53,239 nt of DNA from Prochlorococcus sp. AG-347-J06 (GTDB taxonomy: Bacteria > Cyanobacteriota > Cyanobacteriia > PCC-6307 > Cyanobiaceae). The stretch is taken from assembly GCA_003281525.1 (NCBI GenBank), contig QCBT01000008.1, forward strand, positions 1 to 53,239, given 5' to 3'. The notes under the pieces were generated by a model that was given only the letters and a program-made list of their open reading frames with translations, searched no databases and was not told the DNA's origin. The stretch's first letter is position 1. The number at the start of each line of letters is the position of its first letter. The translations under genes and the position numbers were made by a program. Below are positions 1-9,294 of this stretch, in pieces.

Positions 1-947
1 GTTGTATCTATAGCATATCGGTAATCGTGACCTTTTCTATCTTCTACAAAAGTTATTAAATTATCATAACTTTTATTGCCAGGACAAATTTCATCCATAT
101 AACTGCAAATCATTTTAGCTATCTGTAAATTTGTTTTTTCTTGATTTCCTCCTATACAGTATTTTGAACCAATTTCACCTCTTGTAATAACTTGAATTAA
201 TGCGTCTGCATGATCCTCAACAAATAACCAATCCCTAATATTTTCACCATTTCCATAAATTGGGATTTTTAAATTATTTAAGGAATTAATTATAATTTTT
301 GGAATTAGTTTTTCAGGATTTTGCCAAGGGCCATAATTATTACTACAGTTTGTTGTTAAAGTTGGCAGGCCAAATGTATGATGCCATGTATTTACCAAGT
401 GATCGCTTGAGGCTTTACTCGCAGAATATGGACTTCTTGGGTCATATTGAGAAGCTTCATTGAATTTACCTTTCTCACCCAAAGAACCAAAAACTTCGTC
501 TGTACTTATATGATGAAATCTAAAATAATTTTTTCTCTTCTCGGATAAGTTTTCATAATGTTCTCTAGCTGCTTCTAATAAATTAAAAGTACCTAAAATG
601 TTGCTTTTTATAAACTCACCTGGCCCTTTTATTGAATTATCTACATGACTTTCTGCAGCTAAGTGCATAATTAAATCAGGATTAGCGTATTTTACTGCTG
701 AAAGAGTTTTTGAATAATTACTAAGATCTGTTTTTAATAACTTATGTCTTGTATCTTTCTCTATATTTAGATTAATAAGAACATTATCGATAGAAGTTAG
801 GTCACTGGCGTAACCCATTTTGTCTAAATTATAAATAATACAGTCAGATTCTTTTAATAATTTTCTAATAACAGCTCCTCCAATGAAGCCACCCCCACCA
901 GTGATTAATATTTTTGTTTTCTCAGGAAAATTATTTAATAATTTCAT
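1..947 (-). CDS. rfbB: dTDP-glucose 4,6-dehydratase, C-terminus cut by window edge
   Basis: Makes dTDP-4-keto-6-deoxyglucose from dTDP-glucose, the second step of dTDP-L-rhamnose synthesis in the cytoplasm. The visible 315 residues start MKLLNNFPEKTKILITGGGG, with the NAD-binding GGGGFIGG loop, then HLAAESHVDNSI, HISTDEVFG, and the catalytic YSASKASSDH (YxxxK). RDWLFVEDH near the visible end is also typical of RmlB. The gene runs off the left edge, so perhaps 30-40 residues are missing. Its ATG (945-947) overlaps the TGA of rfbD (944-946) in an ATGA arrangement, so it is the last visible gene of the rfbACDB operon and is probably translationally coupled. Confidence 0.95.
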   Translation of the reverse strand, partial: MKLLNNFPEKTKILITGGGGFIGGAVIRKLLKESDCIIYNLDKMGYASDLTSIDNVLINLNIEKDTRHKLLKTDLSNYSKTLSAVKYANPDLIMHLAAESHVDNSIKGPGEFIKSNILGTFNLLEAAREHYENLSEKRKNYFRFHHISTDEVFGSLGEKGKFNEASQYDPRSPYSASKASSDHLVNTWHHTFGLPTLTTNCSNNYGPWQNPEKLIPKIIINSLNNLKIPIYGNGENIRDWLFVEDHADALIQVITRGEIGSKYCIGGNQEKTNLQIAKMICSYMDEICPGNKSYDNLITFVEDRKGHDYRYAIDT

Positions 948-1843
948 GCTCTATATATCTTTAAATTTTTGTATTCAATTAATATATTTTTCAAGTTTTT
1001 TCTCCAATGTATTGGATTTATATCTAATAAATTGGATGTATTCTGAGTATTCAACAAAGAGTATTTAGGTCTCTGAGCCTGAGTTGGATATTGTGAAGTA
1101 TTTATTGGTAATACAATTGCCTCCTTTTTATTAATATCTAATTCTTTAGCAATTTCTCCAACTGCAACAGCGATATCAAACCAGCTTGCAACACCCGCGT
1201 CACTCCAGTGAAAAATAAAAGGTAATTTCTTTTTTTTCTTTAGCTCAATTATTCTCCAACATACTTTCGCTAATTCTTTTGCACTTGTAGGACAGCCTAT
1301 TTGATCTGACACAACCCTTATAATTTCTTTTTCGGAATGCAGTCTCAACATGGTTAAAATAAAATTCTTACCTAAAGGGCTTATTACCCAGCTTGTCCTT
1401 AATATTGTGGCCTTTTGGATATCATTAATTTTTTTCTCAATAAGTTCTTCCCCCAAAGCTTTTGAGGATCCATATTGTGAAATTGGGTTTCTTTTTTGAT
1501 TTTCTTTATAAGGAAAATTTTGATTCCCATCAAATACAAAGTCTGTACTGATATGTAATAAATTAGTACTTGTTTCATTACTTGCCTCAACGAAAGCTCC
1601 AAGTGCATAACCATTGATTTTCTGAGAAAGTTGGATATTTTTTTCTGCGTCATCAACTTGAGTATAGGCTCCACAATTAATAATCCAATCAGGCTTATGA
1701 TCCATAACAAAATTTTTGCAAGCTCTGTAATCGGATAAATCTAATTTTTTTCTACATGGATTAATTATTTCTATCTCTTCTGGCTTTGATTTAATAATTT
1801 CTTGGCCCACTTGGCCAGAACCACCTGTTAAGAGAATATTCAT
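944..1843 (-). CDS. rfbD: dTDP-4-dehydrorhamnose reductase
   Basis: Last step of dTDP-L-rhamnose synthesis: NAD(P)H reduction of dTDP-4-dehydrorhamnose. The 299-residue length is normal for RmlD. The N-terminus has the Rossmann loop LLTGGSGQVGQE, followed by the conserved STDFVFDG and the catalytic YGSSKALGE (YxxxK). The gene lies 8 bp downstream of rfbC and its stop overlaps the start of rfbB, so all four rhamnose genes appear to be one transcription unit. Rhamnose is presumably used by the glycosyltransferases of the surrounding glycan island. Confidence 0.95.
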   Translation of the reverse strand: MNILLTGGSGQVGQEIIKSKPEEIEIINPCRKKLDLSDYRACKNFVMDHKPDWIINCGAYTQVDDAEKNIQLSQKINGYALGAFVEASNETSTNLLHISTDFVFDGNQNFPYKENQKRNPISQYGSSKALGEELIEKKINDIQKATILRTSWVISPLGKNFILTMLRLHSEKEIIRVVSDQIGCPTSAKELAKVCWRIIELKKKKKLPFIFHWSDAGVASWFDIAVAVGEIAKELDINKKEAIVLPINTSQYPTQAQRPKYSLLNTQNTSNLLDINPIHWRKNLKNILIEYKNLKIYRA

Positions 1844-1851
1844 TTTAGAAT

Positions 1852-2430
1852 TTAATAGAAAACTTCAGCATTTTTTAGAAAAGGCGCTTTTGAATCCTTC
1901 TCTGATAATTTTGGCTTAGAACAATTTATATCCTTTAAAGGCCAATCAATATTTATATTTGTATCATTCCATCTTATAGACCTGTCGTGATCATTACTCC
2001 ACAACTCACTGGCTTTATAAATAACTTCTGAATTTTCTTCTAATGCTAAAAATCCATGAGCAAACCCCACAGGAATCCAAATCATTATTTTGTTTAAATT
2101 ATTTAGTACTACGCTTGTCCACTCTCCGAAAGTTGGAGAACTTTTTCTTATATCTACTGCTACGTCAAAAATTGAGCCCGAAATACATCTAATGAGCTTA
2201 CCTTGTGGTTTAGGTTCAATTTGATAATGAAGACCTCTTAGAACTCCGACATTTGATGATGAGTGGTTATCTTGTAAGAATTTCACTTCTTCACCAACTG
2301 TTTTATTGAATAATTTCTGATTCCAACTTTCATAGAAGAAACCCCTTTTATCTTCGAAAACTTTAGGTTTGATTATGCAGACTCCTTTAATAATATTTCC
2401 CTTATTTGAAGATAAATTTTTAATATCCAT
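1852..2430 (-). CDS. rfbC: dTDP-4-dehydrorhamnose 3,5-epimerase
   Basis: Epimerises dTDP-4-keto-6-deoxyglucose at C3 and C5, the third step of dTDP-L-rhamnose synthesis. At 192 residues it is normal for the cupin-fold RmlC family. Family marks are LRGLHYQ (the catalytic His region), GSIFDVAVDIR, SPTFGEW and IPVGFAHGFLAL. The gene starts 3 bp after the rfbA stop, which implies tight coupling with rfbA. Confidence 0.95.
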   Translation of the reverse strand: MDIKNLSSNKGNIIKGVCIIKPKVFEDKRGFFYESWNQKLFNKTVGEEVKFLQDNHSSSNVGVLRGLHYQIEPKPQGKLIRCISGSIFDVAVDIRKSSPTFGEWTSVVLNNLNKIMIWIPVGFAHGFLALEENSEVIYKASELWSNDHDRSIRWNDTNINIDWPLKDINCSKPKLSEKDSKAPFLKNAEVFY

Positions 2431-2433
2431 TTT

Positions 2434-3345
2434 TTAAATTTTTGTTCCCTGAATTCCAAAATAATCTTTACTTTCATTTAGGATAGTTTGCAAATATTCC
2501 CCATATCCACTTTTAATATGTTTAGTTGATAAGAAATAAAGTTGCTCATCACAAATAAAACCCATTCTCCAAGCAACTTCTTCAGGGCATCCAATTTTTA
2601 AACCTTGTCTTTTTTCTAATGATCTTATGTAAGATGAGGCTTCATGAAGGGAATCTATCGTACCAGTATCCAACCAAGTCATTCCTCTATTCATAATTTC
2701 CACAATTAATTTTCCTTCATTCATATACATTTTGTTCAAATCGGTTATTTCTAATTCACCTCTATCAGAGAGGTTAATTTTTTTTGCTTTTTCAACAACA
2801 GTGTTGTCATAAAAATATAAACCAGTTATGGCAAATTTACTTTTTGGATTTTTTGGTTTTTCCTCAATATTATAAGCGACACCTTTTGAATCAAACTCTA
2901 CAACGCCATACCTTTCGGGATCAAATACTGAATAAGCAAATATTGAGGCGCCTTCATCTAATAGATAGTTTTTTTGTAGTCTATTTACTAACAAATCACC
3001 GTGAAATAAATTGTCTCCTAGTATTAATGTAACGCTTGAATTTTCAATAAAATCTTCGGCTATAAGAAAAGCTTGCGCAATTCCCTCAGGTTTTGACTGA
3101 ATTTTGTATTTTATATTTATTCCAAATTGAGAACCATTTCCAAGTAATTCTATAAACTTTTGGTTATCGAGAGGATTAGTAATTATTAATATATCCCTTA
3201 TTCCAGCAAGCATAAGTGTAGACAAAGGATAATAAATCATAGGTTTATCATAAACTGGGATTAATTGCTTACTTGTAGCTTTTGTAATAGGGTAGAGTCT
3301 GCTTCCAGTACCTCCAGCTAGTATTATTCCTTTTCTTTTTATCAT
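2434..3345 (-). CDS. rfbA: glucose-1-phosphate thymidylyltransferase
   Basis: Condenses dTTP and glucose-1-phosphate to dTDP-glucose, the first step of the rhamnose pathway. The 303-residue protein starts with the nucleotidyltransferase signature GGTGSRLYPIT, followed by KQLIPVYDKPMIYYPLSTLM, LGDNLFHG and MTWLDTGT, all characteristic of RmlA. It is the first gene of the minus-strand operon rfbA-rfbC-rfbD-rfbB. The promoter must lie in the 116 bp shared with the divergent kpsC-like gene. Confidence 0.96.
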   Translation of the reverse strand: MIKRKGIILAGGTGSRLYPITKATSKQLIPVYDKPMIYYPLSTLMLAGIRDILIITNPLDNQKFIELLGNGSQFGINIKYKIQSKPEGIAQAFLIAEDFIENSSVTLILGDNLFHGDLLVNRLQKNYLLDEGASIFAYSVFDPERYGVVEFDSKGVAYNIEEKPKNPKSKFAITGLYFYDNTVVEKAKKINLSDRGELEITDLNKMYMNEGKLIVEIMNRGMTWLDTGTIDSLHEASSYIRSLEKRQGLKIGCPEEVAWRMGFICDEQLYFLSTKHIKSGYGEYLQTILNESKDYFGIQGTKI

Positions 3346-3461
3346 TATTTGAATCTAAAAATTCAGCATTTAAATAATATTTTTACTTTAAAGCATTGTC
3401 TAATTGATTTGGAATTAAATTTAAAGTTATAGTATAAGATATTTAAATTAATACATTAAAG
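3346..3461. promoter_or_regulatory. divergent promoter region, rfbA / kpsC-like
   Basis: This AT-rich spacer separates two divergently transcribed glycan operons. It must contain both promoters. On the plus strand there is a TATA-rich stretch (TTATAGTATAAGAT, about 3427-3440) that could supply a -10 element for the capsule block. No operator could be recognised. Confidence 0.35.
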
Positions 3462-5426
3462 GTGGGTGTATTTAATTTGTTTTTTTTAAAGTCAAGGACA
3501 AGGAAGATAGTTAATGAATTTAAATTAGATAACAAAAAGTTTTATTCGTGGGGTATGAAAAGGTCTGGGAAATATATCCGAAATAATAATCAACAAGAAG
3601 TAGTGTTCATTGAGGATGGATTTGTACATTCATTTGGAATGAAAAAGAAAAACCTTCCTTTAAGTATTTGTTATGACAAAAATGGAATTTACTATGATTG
3701 CAATAGTAGAAATGATTTAAAAGAATTTTTCAAAGAAAAATTAAGCAAAGAAAATACTACTAGAGCTGAAAATATTATAAATTTATGGAAAAAATATTCA
3801 ATCTCTAAATATAATTTCCCTTCTTTTATTGAACCCCCTTCTTCTCCCTACGTACTATTAATAGATCAAATTTTTGGAGATCTTTCCTTAGAATACGGAG
3901 ATGCTGAAAACAATTTATTTAAAAGAATGTTTGAATTTGCCATAAATAATTGGCCTGATCACAAAATTGTTATTAAGATTCATCCTGATGTAATAAATCA
4001 TAAAAAAAAGGGTTGCATTCATTCATCTTTTTATTTAAAACCAAACGTTATTGTTATAGGGGATGTTGGACAGATTAACAAATTAATAGAGAATAGTGCT
4101 GCAGTATGCGTTGTTACTAGCCAGGTAGGCTTTGAGGCTTTAATTTATGGGAAAGATGTGCATGTTTTTGGAAGGCCATTTTATTCAGGAATGGGATTAA
4201 CAATTGATCACAAAGTAAATAATCAAAACCTTGAAATAACTCTTGATCAGCTAGTCTTTTCTTCTTTAGTAAAGTACCAAATTTGCATAGATCCAAGAAC
4301 AAAAAAAAAGTGTGAAATTGAAGAAATTATGAAATATATTTCTAATTTGAGGGAAGCTTCTAAATCTTTTCCAATAAATTTAGAAGGGATAAACTTTACG
4401 CCTTGGAAGGCAAGACAAATTAATCGATTTTTTTATCCAATAACTGGTAAACGATTAAAAATTTTTAGAAGATACAAAACTAAAATGCAGAATATTATTA
4501 TTTGGGGGAAAAATATAAAAATGGAAAAATATATTTCGAAATTAAAAAATTATATTTCAGTAGAAGATGGGTTTATAAGATCTGTGGGTCTTGGAGCGGA
4601 GCTATATCCACCACTAAGTCTTTTATTTGATAAGAAAGGTATACATTATGATGCTAGTAGATCCAGCGATTTAGAATATCTCCTTCAAAATTTCAATGTT
4701 AATCGTAATCAAATAATTAGAGCGAGAAGAATTATTGATTTAATAATTAAATTAAAAATTAGTAAATATAATCTAAGGTTAAAAAAGAAAATTAACCTTC
4801 CAATTAATATTTTAAATAAACAGATAATTGGTGTCCTTGGACAAGTAGAAACTGATAATTCAATTATTTATGGGGTTCCTGACGATACCATCTCAAAAAC
4901 AAATTTTGCATTAGTTGAGCAGGTTAGGAAAGATTTTCCAGATGCCTATATCATTTATAAACCTCACCCAGATACTGAATCTGGCCTAAGGATTAAAGGG
5001 ACTAAAGATTCATCTATTTTTGAAAATGCTGATTTTATAGCAAATAAAATTTCAGTTGAACATCTCTTTAATAAAGTTGATAGGGTAGCAGTGTTTACTT
5101 CCCTTGGAGGATTTGAAGCTCTACTAAGAGGAATATCTGTAACTACTTATGGGCTTCCTTTTTATGCTGGTTGGGGTCTAACTGATGACAAACTGCGTAA
5201 CCATAAATGGGCAAAAAGAAGAACTAGGAAATTGACAATTGAGGAATTAACTTTTATCACCTTGGCAAAATATCCTCTTTACTCTAGTGTAAAATTTAAA
5301 TGTCTTACGGAAGTGGAGAATATTATTGAAGAGATTATTGAAAGTAATGAAGAAAAAAACTTGGAGCAATTCATATTCAAAAATTGGGGATTTTTAAAAG
5401 AAAGCTGGTTAACAAGAAATAAGTAA
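3462..5426 (+). CDS. kpsC: capsule beta-Kdo glycosyltransferase, KpsC-like, two tandem domains
   Basis: Resembles KpsC, which with KpsS builds the short poly-beta-Kdo linker on a phospholipid anchor in ABC-transporter-dependent capsules. The 654 residues are two homologous halves. Each has an EDGF motif (VFIEDGFVHSFG near residue 50; SVEDGFIRSVG near 367), an HPD motif (IKIHPD near 175; YKPHPD near 500), and a closing block (GFEALIYGKDVHVFGRPF; GFEALLRGISVTTYGLPF). This matches the dual-transferase layout of full-length KpsC. The chosen start is GTG at 3462. The stop is immediately followed by the ATG of the kpsS-like gene. A complete CMP-Kdo pathway 4-7 kb downstream supports the Kdo role. 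Confidence 0.85.
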   Translation: MGVFNLFFLKSRTRKIVNEFKLDNKKFYSWGMKRSGKYIRNNNQQEVVFIEDGFVHSFGMKKKNLPLSICYDKNGIYYDCNSRNDLKEFFKEKLSKENTTRAENIINLWKKYSISKYNFPSFIEPPSSPYVLLIDQIFGDLSLEYGDAENNLFKRMFEFAINNWPDHKIVIKIHPDVINHKKKGCIHSSFYLKPNVIVIGDVGQINKLIENSAAVCVVTSQVGFEALIYGKDVHVFGRPFYSGMGLTIDHKVNNQNLEITLDQLVFSSLVKYQICIDPRTKKKCEIEEIMKYISNLREASKSFPINLEGINFTPWKARQINRFFYPITGKRLKIFRRYKTKMQNIIIWGKNIKMEKYISKLKNYISVEDGFIRSVGLGAELYPPLSLLFDKKGIHYDASRSSDLEYLLQNFNVNRNQIIRARRIIDLIIKLKISKYNLRLKKKINLPINILNKQIIGVLGQVETDNSIIYGVPDDTISKTNFALVEQVRKDFPDAYIIYKPHPDTESGLRIKGTKDSSIFENADFIANKISVEHLFNKVDRVAVFTSLGGFEALLRGISVTTYGLPFYAGWGLTDDKLRNHKWAKRRTRKLTIEELTFITLAKYPLYSSVKFKCLTEVENIIEEIIESNEEKNLEQFIFKNWGFLKESWLTRNK

Positions 5427-6656
5427 ATGATTTCCAAAGATATAAGGCCATTTTTTAAAAAGAAGGTAGTTATTGAGGGGAATTGTTTATTTCTAATGGG
5501 CCCTATTGGAACCTTTTTCTCCAGATTATCAAATTACTTGGAGGAGAATAATGTTAGAACTTATAAAATTTCCTTTCCTTTATATGAATATGGTTTTCCT
5601 AAATCAAGATTAATAAAATTTCATCAAGATATTTATTTATTTAAAAACTACCTAAAGAAAATTCTTATTGAAAAAGAAATTAAACATATTTTCATGTATG
5701 GTAATGTACTTATCCCTCATAGACAGGCATTGGTGTTAGTAGAGGAACTAAAAAAAGAAGATATATATGTAAAGTCCCATATTTTTGAACTAGGTTATTT
5801 GAGACCTAATTTTGTCACTTTAGAAAGTAAGGGTATTAACTATGATAGTAGCTTCATAAAGACCAGAGAATTTTATTTAAAACAAGATTCATATAAATTC
5901 TTTCCCATACCAAAAAAGCATGCACGCTTTAGAATAAGGAAAATATGGAAAACAATATCCTTTATAAACCATAGTTTTAAAAACTATAAAATAGTTAATA
6001 AGGAACATAAACTTCAGCCTAAGCCTATATATATTTGGTATCAAATAAAAGGATTCTTCTTAAAATACTATTTCAGAATAAATGAGTATAAAATAAAGAA
6101 AAAATGTTTTGTTGAAGATAAATTTTTTATAGTAATTCTTCAAGTATCCACAGATAGTCAAATAACAGAAGGGTCAGATATAAAAGATAATAAACAATTT
6201 ATTTATAAGGTTATAAAAGATTTTTCTATAGCAAGCCAAAATATAAATTTAGTTTTTAAACATCATCCTAGAGATAGAGGATATACAAACTATTCGGATA
6301 TAATTGAAAAATTTTCAAAAGAATTTCGTGTCTATAATAAAGTCTTTTATATTCATGACTTATTTTTGTCAAAATTGTTCCAAAATCCTAATTGTAAAGG
6401 TACAGTTCTTATAAACAGTACAGTTGGATATCAATCTTTATATCATTCTGTACCTGTTAAATCACTAGGAACTAGCCCTTACAATATAACGGGTCTTACA
6501 GATCAAAGAGATCTAATTTCATTTTTTAAAAATCCACCTACTGTAGATAAATTATTGTTAAATAAGTTTTATAAATATATATTGGAGAACTCTCAGATAA
6601 ATGGAAATTTTGATGGTTTTTTCCCATTTAAAGATGTTTTTATTTTTAAAAAGTGA
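5427..6656 (+). CDS. kpsS: capsule polysaccharide biosynthesis protein, KpsS-like
   Basis: Resembles KpsS, the enzyme that adds the first beta-Kdo to the lipid acceptor of Kdo-linked capsules. The 409 residues fit the Capsule_synth family. Near the N-terminus is FLMGPIGTFFSRLSNYLEE, then SHIFELGYLRPNFVTLE (the KpsS-typical E-x-GYLRP block), GINYDSSF, FKHHPRDRGYTNY, and NSTVGYQSLYHSVPVKSLG. It begins directly after the kpsC-like stop with no spacer and ends overlapping the next GTG, so three genes are co-transcribed. It might act on a different lipid acceptor than in Enterobacteria. Confidence 0.8.
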   Translation: MISKDIRPFFKKKVVIEGNCLFLMGPIGTFFSRLSNYLEENNVRTYKISFPLYEYGFPKSRLIKFHQDIYLFKNYLKKILIEKEIKHIFMYGNVLIPHRQALVLVEELKKEDIYVKSHIFELGYLRPNFVTLESKGINYDSSFIKTREFYLKQDSYKFFPIPKKHARFRIRKIWKTISFINHSFKNYKIVNKEHKLQPKPIYIWYQIKGFFLKYYFRINEYKIKKKCFVEDKFFIVILQVSTDSQITEGSDIKDNKQFIYKVIKDFSIASQNINLVFKHHPRDRGYTNYSDIIEKFSKEFRVYNKVFYIHDLFLSKLFQNPNCKGTVLINSTVGYQSLYHSVPVKSLGTSPYNITGLTDQRDLISFFKNPPTVDKLLLNKFYKYILENSQINGNFDGFFPFKDVFIFKK

Positions 6657-7387
6657 AAAATTTTAAAATTAAGAAATTTTTGAGTGTAATTTCAAGATTG
6701 AATATTTTTATTTTATCGTACTTACTTTATCTATTTCAGTTAATACTTATTCTTTTCAATTTTAAAAACTTTGCAAAAAAGTTATTTAATGCATCAGCAT
6801 ACTTTTGTTCAATTTCTTTAGGCATAAATTATCAAATTGAACAAAATTTTAGGAAATTTTTTTTAAAAGAAGGTATCCATATATCAAATCATGACAACCC
6901 TCTGGATATATTTGTAGCGCAGACTCTTTTTAAAATTAAAACTATCACTACAGTTGATAGACATTTAAAAAATTTCCTTCCGTTTTTTGAAGTTTCTTTG
7001 AAAAATTATGGCCATTATTGTTTTGATTATTTAAATTTTTATGAAAGAAAATCTGCTTATTTATTTTTAGATAGAGTCTGCAAAAATGAAAAAAATGTTC
7101 TAATTTATCCAAGTGGATCTATTTATACGCCAATTACCAAAAGACTATCGAAAAGTGTATCTAAGTTATCTATGATTCATAACATCGAAGTTATAGCTTG
7201 GAAGTTTTTTTTCGATGATAAATCTGATATTACATACGATAGAAATATTGGTAAATATATCTTTAAAAGAATATATGCTGATAATTTGGTTTTGCGAATA
7301 GAGAAAGTTAAAGTATTCAACCCTAATGATTTTGAAAGTTTGGAAGATTTACATTTTCAACTATGTTTATTTTATTCAGCTTGCTGA
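6653..7387 (+). CDS. divergent PlsC-like acyltransferase
   Basis: A 244-residue protein with a hydrophobic N-terminal segment (about residues 15-40) and a PlsC-type first motif, ISNHDNPLDIF, giving His80 and Asp85 in the HX4D arrangement. The block where 1-acylglycerol-phosphate acyltransferases have FPEGT reads IYPSGS, so the usual Glu is absent. It starts with GTG at 6653, overlapping the kpsS-like TGA (GTGA), which ties it to capsule assembly. By inference it acylates or remodels the lipid anchor on the inner membrane. Activity is uncertain given the lost Glu. Confidence 0.6.
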   Translation: MKNFKIKKFLSVISRLNIFILSYLLYLFQLILILFNFKNFAKKLFNASAYFCSISLGINYQIEQNFRKFFLKEGIHISNHDNPLDIFVAQTLFKIKTITTVDRHLKNFLPFFEVSLKNYGHYCFDYLNFYERKSAYLFLDRVCKNEKNVLIYPSGSIYTPITKRLSKSVSKLSMIHNIEVIAWKFFFDDKSDITYDRNIGKYIFKRIYADNLVLRIEKVKVFNPNDFESLEDLHFQLCLFYSAC

Positions 7388-7398
7388 TGAAAATATTT

Positions 7399-8256
7399 TT
7401 AATTGTATTTGGCCAGATATTTCCTTTGATTTTTTGTGATATTTTCTGATCTGCCAGAAAATAAAAGCTGCATTATTCCATTATATTCCCTAGCTACAGA
7501 ATAATTTTCATATGTTACATTGCAAAATCTTAAATATGGTTTTAATACCTGAGGCATTTGAAAATTTTTATCAAGTTTTTGTAATTCTTTTTCTATATAT
7601 TTAATATTATTAGCTTCAATACTAAATTTTTCAGAGGTAATTTTATATTCCATTTGATGCTCATAAAGGTATTTCCCATTGGGAAGATTAAAAGGTTTCT
7701 TATTTGAATTCTTTAAAATCTTTAAAAAAGCATTTATACAAGTACTATTTAGAGATGTATGATTAAAACTTATTAATCCAATACCAATATTTAATTTTTT
7801 TGACTCAGGTATTCTTACAAATCCTCTTATTAACTCTTTAAGAATTTCCTTATTTTGATAATCGGGCATTACAAATGTTCTTCCTATTTCGCAAAAACTT
7901 TCATTTATCATTTTTTCGAAAGTGCCAGGATGATAATACTCTAAATAAGAATTTTGCTTATTTCTAACACAGCCTTTATTACTAAATAAAAATCTTTGAC
8001 CGCCAGCTAATCGTTTTTCTTCTTTGTTCCAAATCATCATATGTGAAAAGAAAAAGTCTCGATCTTCAATATCATTTTTTATTTTGTTAATGTTAAATAT
8101 ATTAAAGGCTTCTGCTCTTTGTTCTCCATACCAATCAAATTTACTAGATAGTTTTTCACCAGGGATTAGATAGATTAAAAACTTTTTTGAATTTTCAATG
8201 ATATAGCTATCAAAATTTTTAGTAAAAAAATCGTACATATAATGATTAATTCTCAA
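7399..8256 (-). CDS. GNAT-type acyltransferase-like protein (OlsB/hemolysin-like family)
   Basis: A 285-residue protein. RAEAFNIFNINKIKND, FSHMMIWNKEEKRLAGGQRF and EIGRTFVMPDYQNKEIL resemble the GNAT-fold acyl-ACP-using family that includes ornithine N-acyltransferase OlsB and proteins annotated as hemolysin-like. Members transfer an acyl chain to an amine. No signal peptide is evident, so a cytoplasmic or membrane-peripheral site is likely. It is convergent with the PlsC-like gene, 11 bp away, and divergent from the next glycosyltransferase. Family assignment is by motif pattern only. The substrate is unknown. Confidence 0.5.
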   Translation of the reverse strand: MRINHYMYDFFTKNFDSYIIENSKKFLIYLIPGEKLSSKFDWYGEQRAEAFNIFNINKIKNDIEDRDFFFSHMMIWNKEEKRLAGGQRFLFSNKGCVRNKQNSYLEYYHPGTFEKMINESFCEIGRTFVMPDYQNKEILKELIRGFVRIPESKKLNIGIGLISFNHTSLNSTCINAFLKILKNSNKKPFNLPNGKYLYEHQMEYKITSEKFSIEANNIKYIEKELQKLDKNFQMPQVLKPYLRFCNVTYENYSVAREYNGIMQLLFSGRSENITKNQRKYLAKYN

Positions 8257-8356
8257 TGATTATTTACTTCTAATATTATTATTATAAAATTGAAAGGTAC
8301 ATTTAATTTTTTATATTATTAAATTCGTAAATTTTGATGGTTTAGACAAAAAGATA

Positions 8357-9274
8357 GTGGTCATTTCTCATAATGTGACCCCAACGGTTTTTTATTGGCT
8401 TAATGAATTGATTACAAAAGTTGTTAATCCCAAAAGACTAAATAAGAAATGTCTAAAAGATTTCAACACTATTATTCTAGTGAGATATATACCATTTAAT
8501 TTTTTTTTATATCTTATTTATTTAAAAAGGAAATCAAAAAAAATAATCCTGCTTCTTGATGATAACTTACTTGATATTAATATTTTCTCTGAACTCCCTT
8601 TTACATATAAATTAAAGATCTTTTTTAATATTTATTGTTACAAATTTTTCTTTTTTCTTTTTATCAATGAAGTCTGGGTAACTAATAGACTGCTAGCAGA
8701 AAAAGTACAGCAGAAAATTTCATCAAATCAAATAAAAATTAAATTATTAAAGTTAAGTCATAAGCAAAATTTCACTAAAAAAAAGTTTTATAAAATTTCT
8801 TATCTTGGAACTAGTTCTCATCCTATAGAATTAAGGTGGTTAAAAACTTTGTTTCTGGAAATTCAGCAACAAAGGAAAGATTGTCTTATCGAAATTTACG
8901 TGAATAAAAAATGGAGAAATTATTTTAGATCTATTCCAAGAATAAAAATGATATATCCAATGGATTGGGAAACATTTTTTTTGGATACATCAATAGGTAA
9001 ATCAGACATTGTTTTAAATCCTATTTTTAATAGTAATTTTAACAATTTCAGATCACCAACAAAGTTTTTTGACATTGCGAGACTAAAAGCAGTAGGTATT
9101 TATAGCAATTCAAAACCATTTTGTGACTTTATTAATAATAATCATGATGGTGTTTTGGTCGATAACAATATTGAAAGTTGGGTTGAGAAAATATTTTTTC
9201 TTCTTGATAATTCAAAAGAAAGAGAGAGATTATTCCTTAATTCCCTAAAAAGAATAGAAAAGAACTCTATTTGA
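8357..9274 (+). CDS. glycosyltransferase-like protein
   Basis: A 305-residue protein that resembles the C-terminal part of GT4-type glycosyltransferases: SPTKFFDIARLKAVGIYSNS followed by NNNHDGVLVDNNIESWVEKI is the usual nucleotide-sugar-binding region. The N-terminal half is Lys/Phe-rich with a short beta-strand-like start (VVISHN). The only standard start in the open stretch is GTG at 8357. The frame continues upstream as a plausible DGLDKKIVVIS to a TGA at 8291, so a rare start (ATT or ATA) could add up to about 20 residues. The sugar and acceptor cannot be read from the sequence. Confidence 0.5.
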   Translation: MVISHNVTPTVFYWLNELITKVVNPKRLNKKCLKDFNTIILVRYIPFNFFLYLIYLKRKSKKIILLLDDNLLDINIFSELPFTYKLKIFFNIYCYKFFFFLFINEVWVTNRLLAEKVQQKISSNQIKIKLLKLSHKQNFTKKKFYKISYLGTSSHPIELRWLKTLFLEIQQQRKDCLIEIYVNKKWRNYFRSIPRIKMIYPMDWETFFLDTSIGKSDIVLNPIFNSNFNNFRSPTKFFDIARLKAVGIYSNSKPFCDFINNNHDGVLVDNNIESWVEKIFFLLDNSKERERLFLNSLKRIEKNSI

Positions 9275-9294
9275 TTAAAAATTCAATAAAAAGT

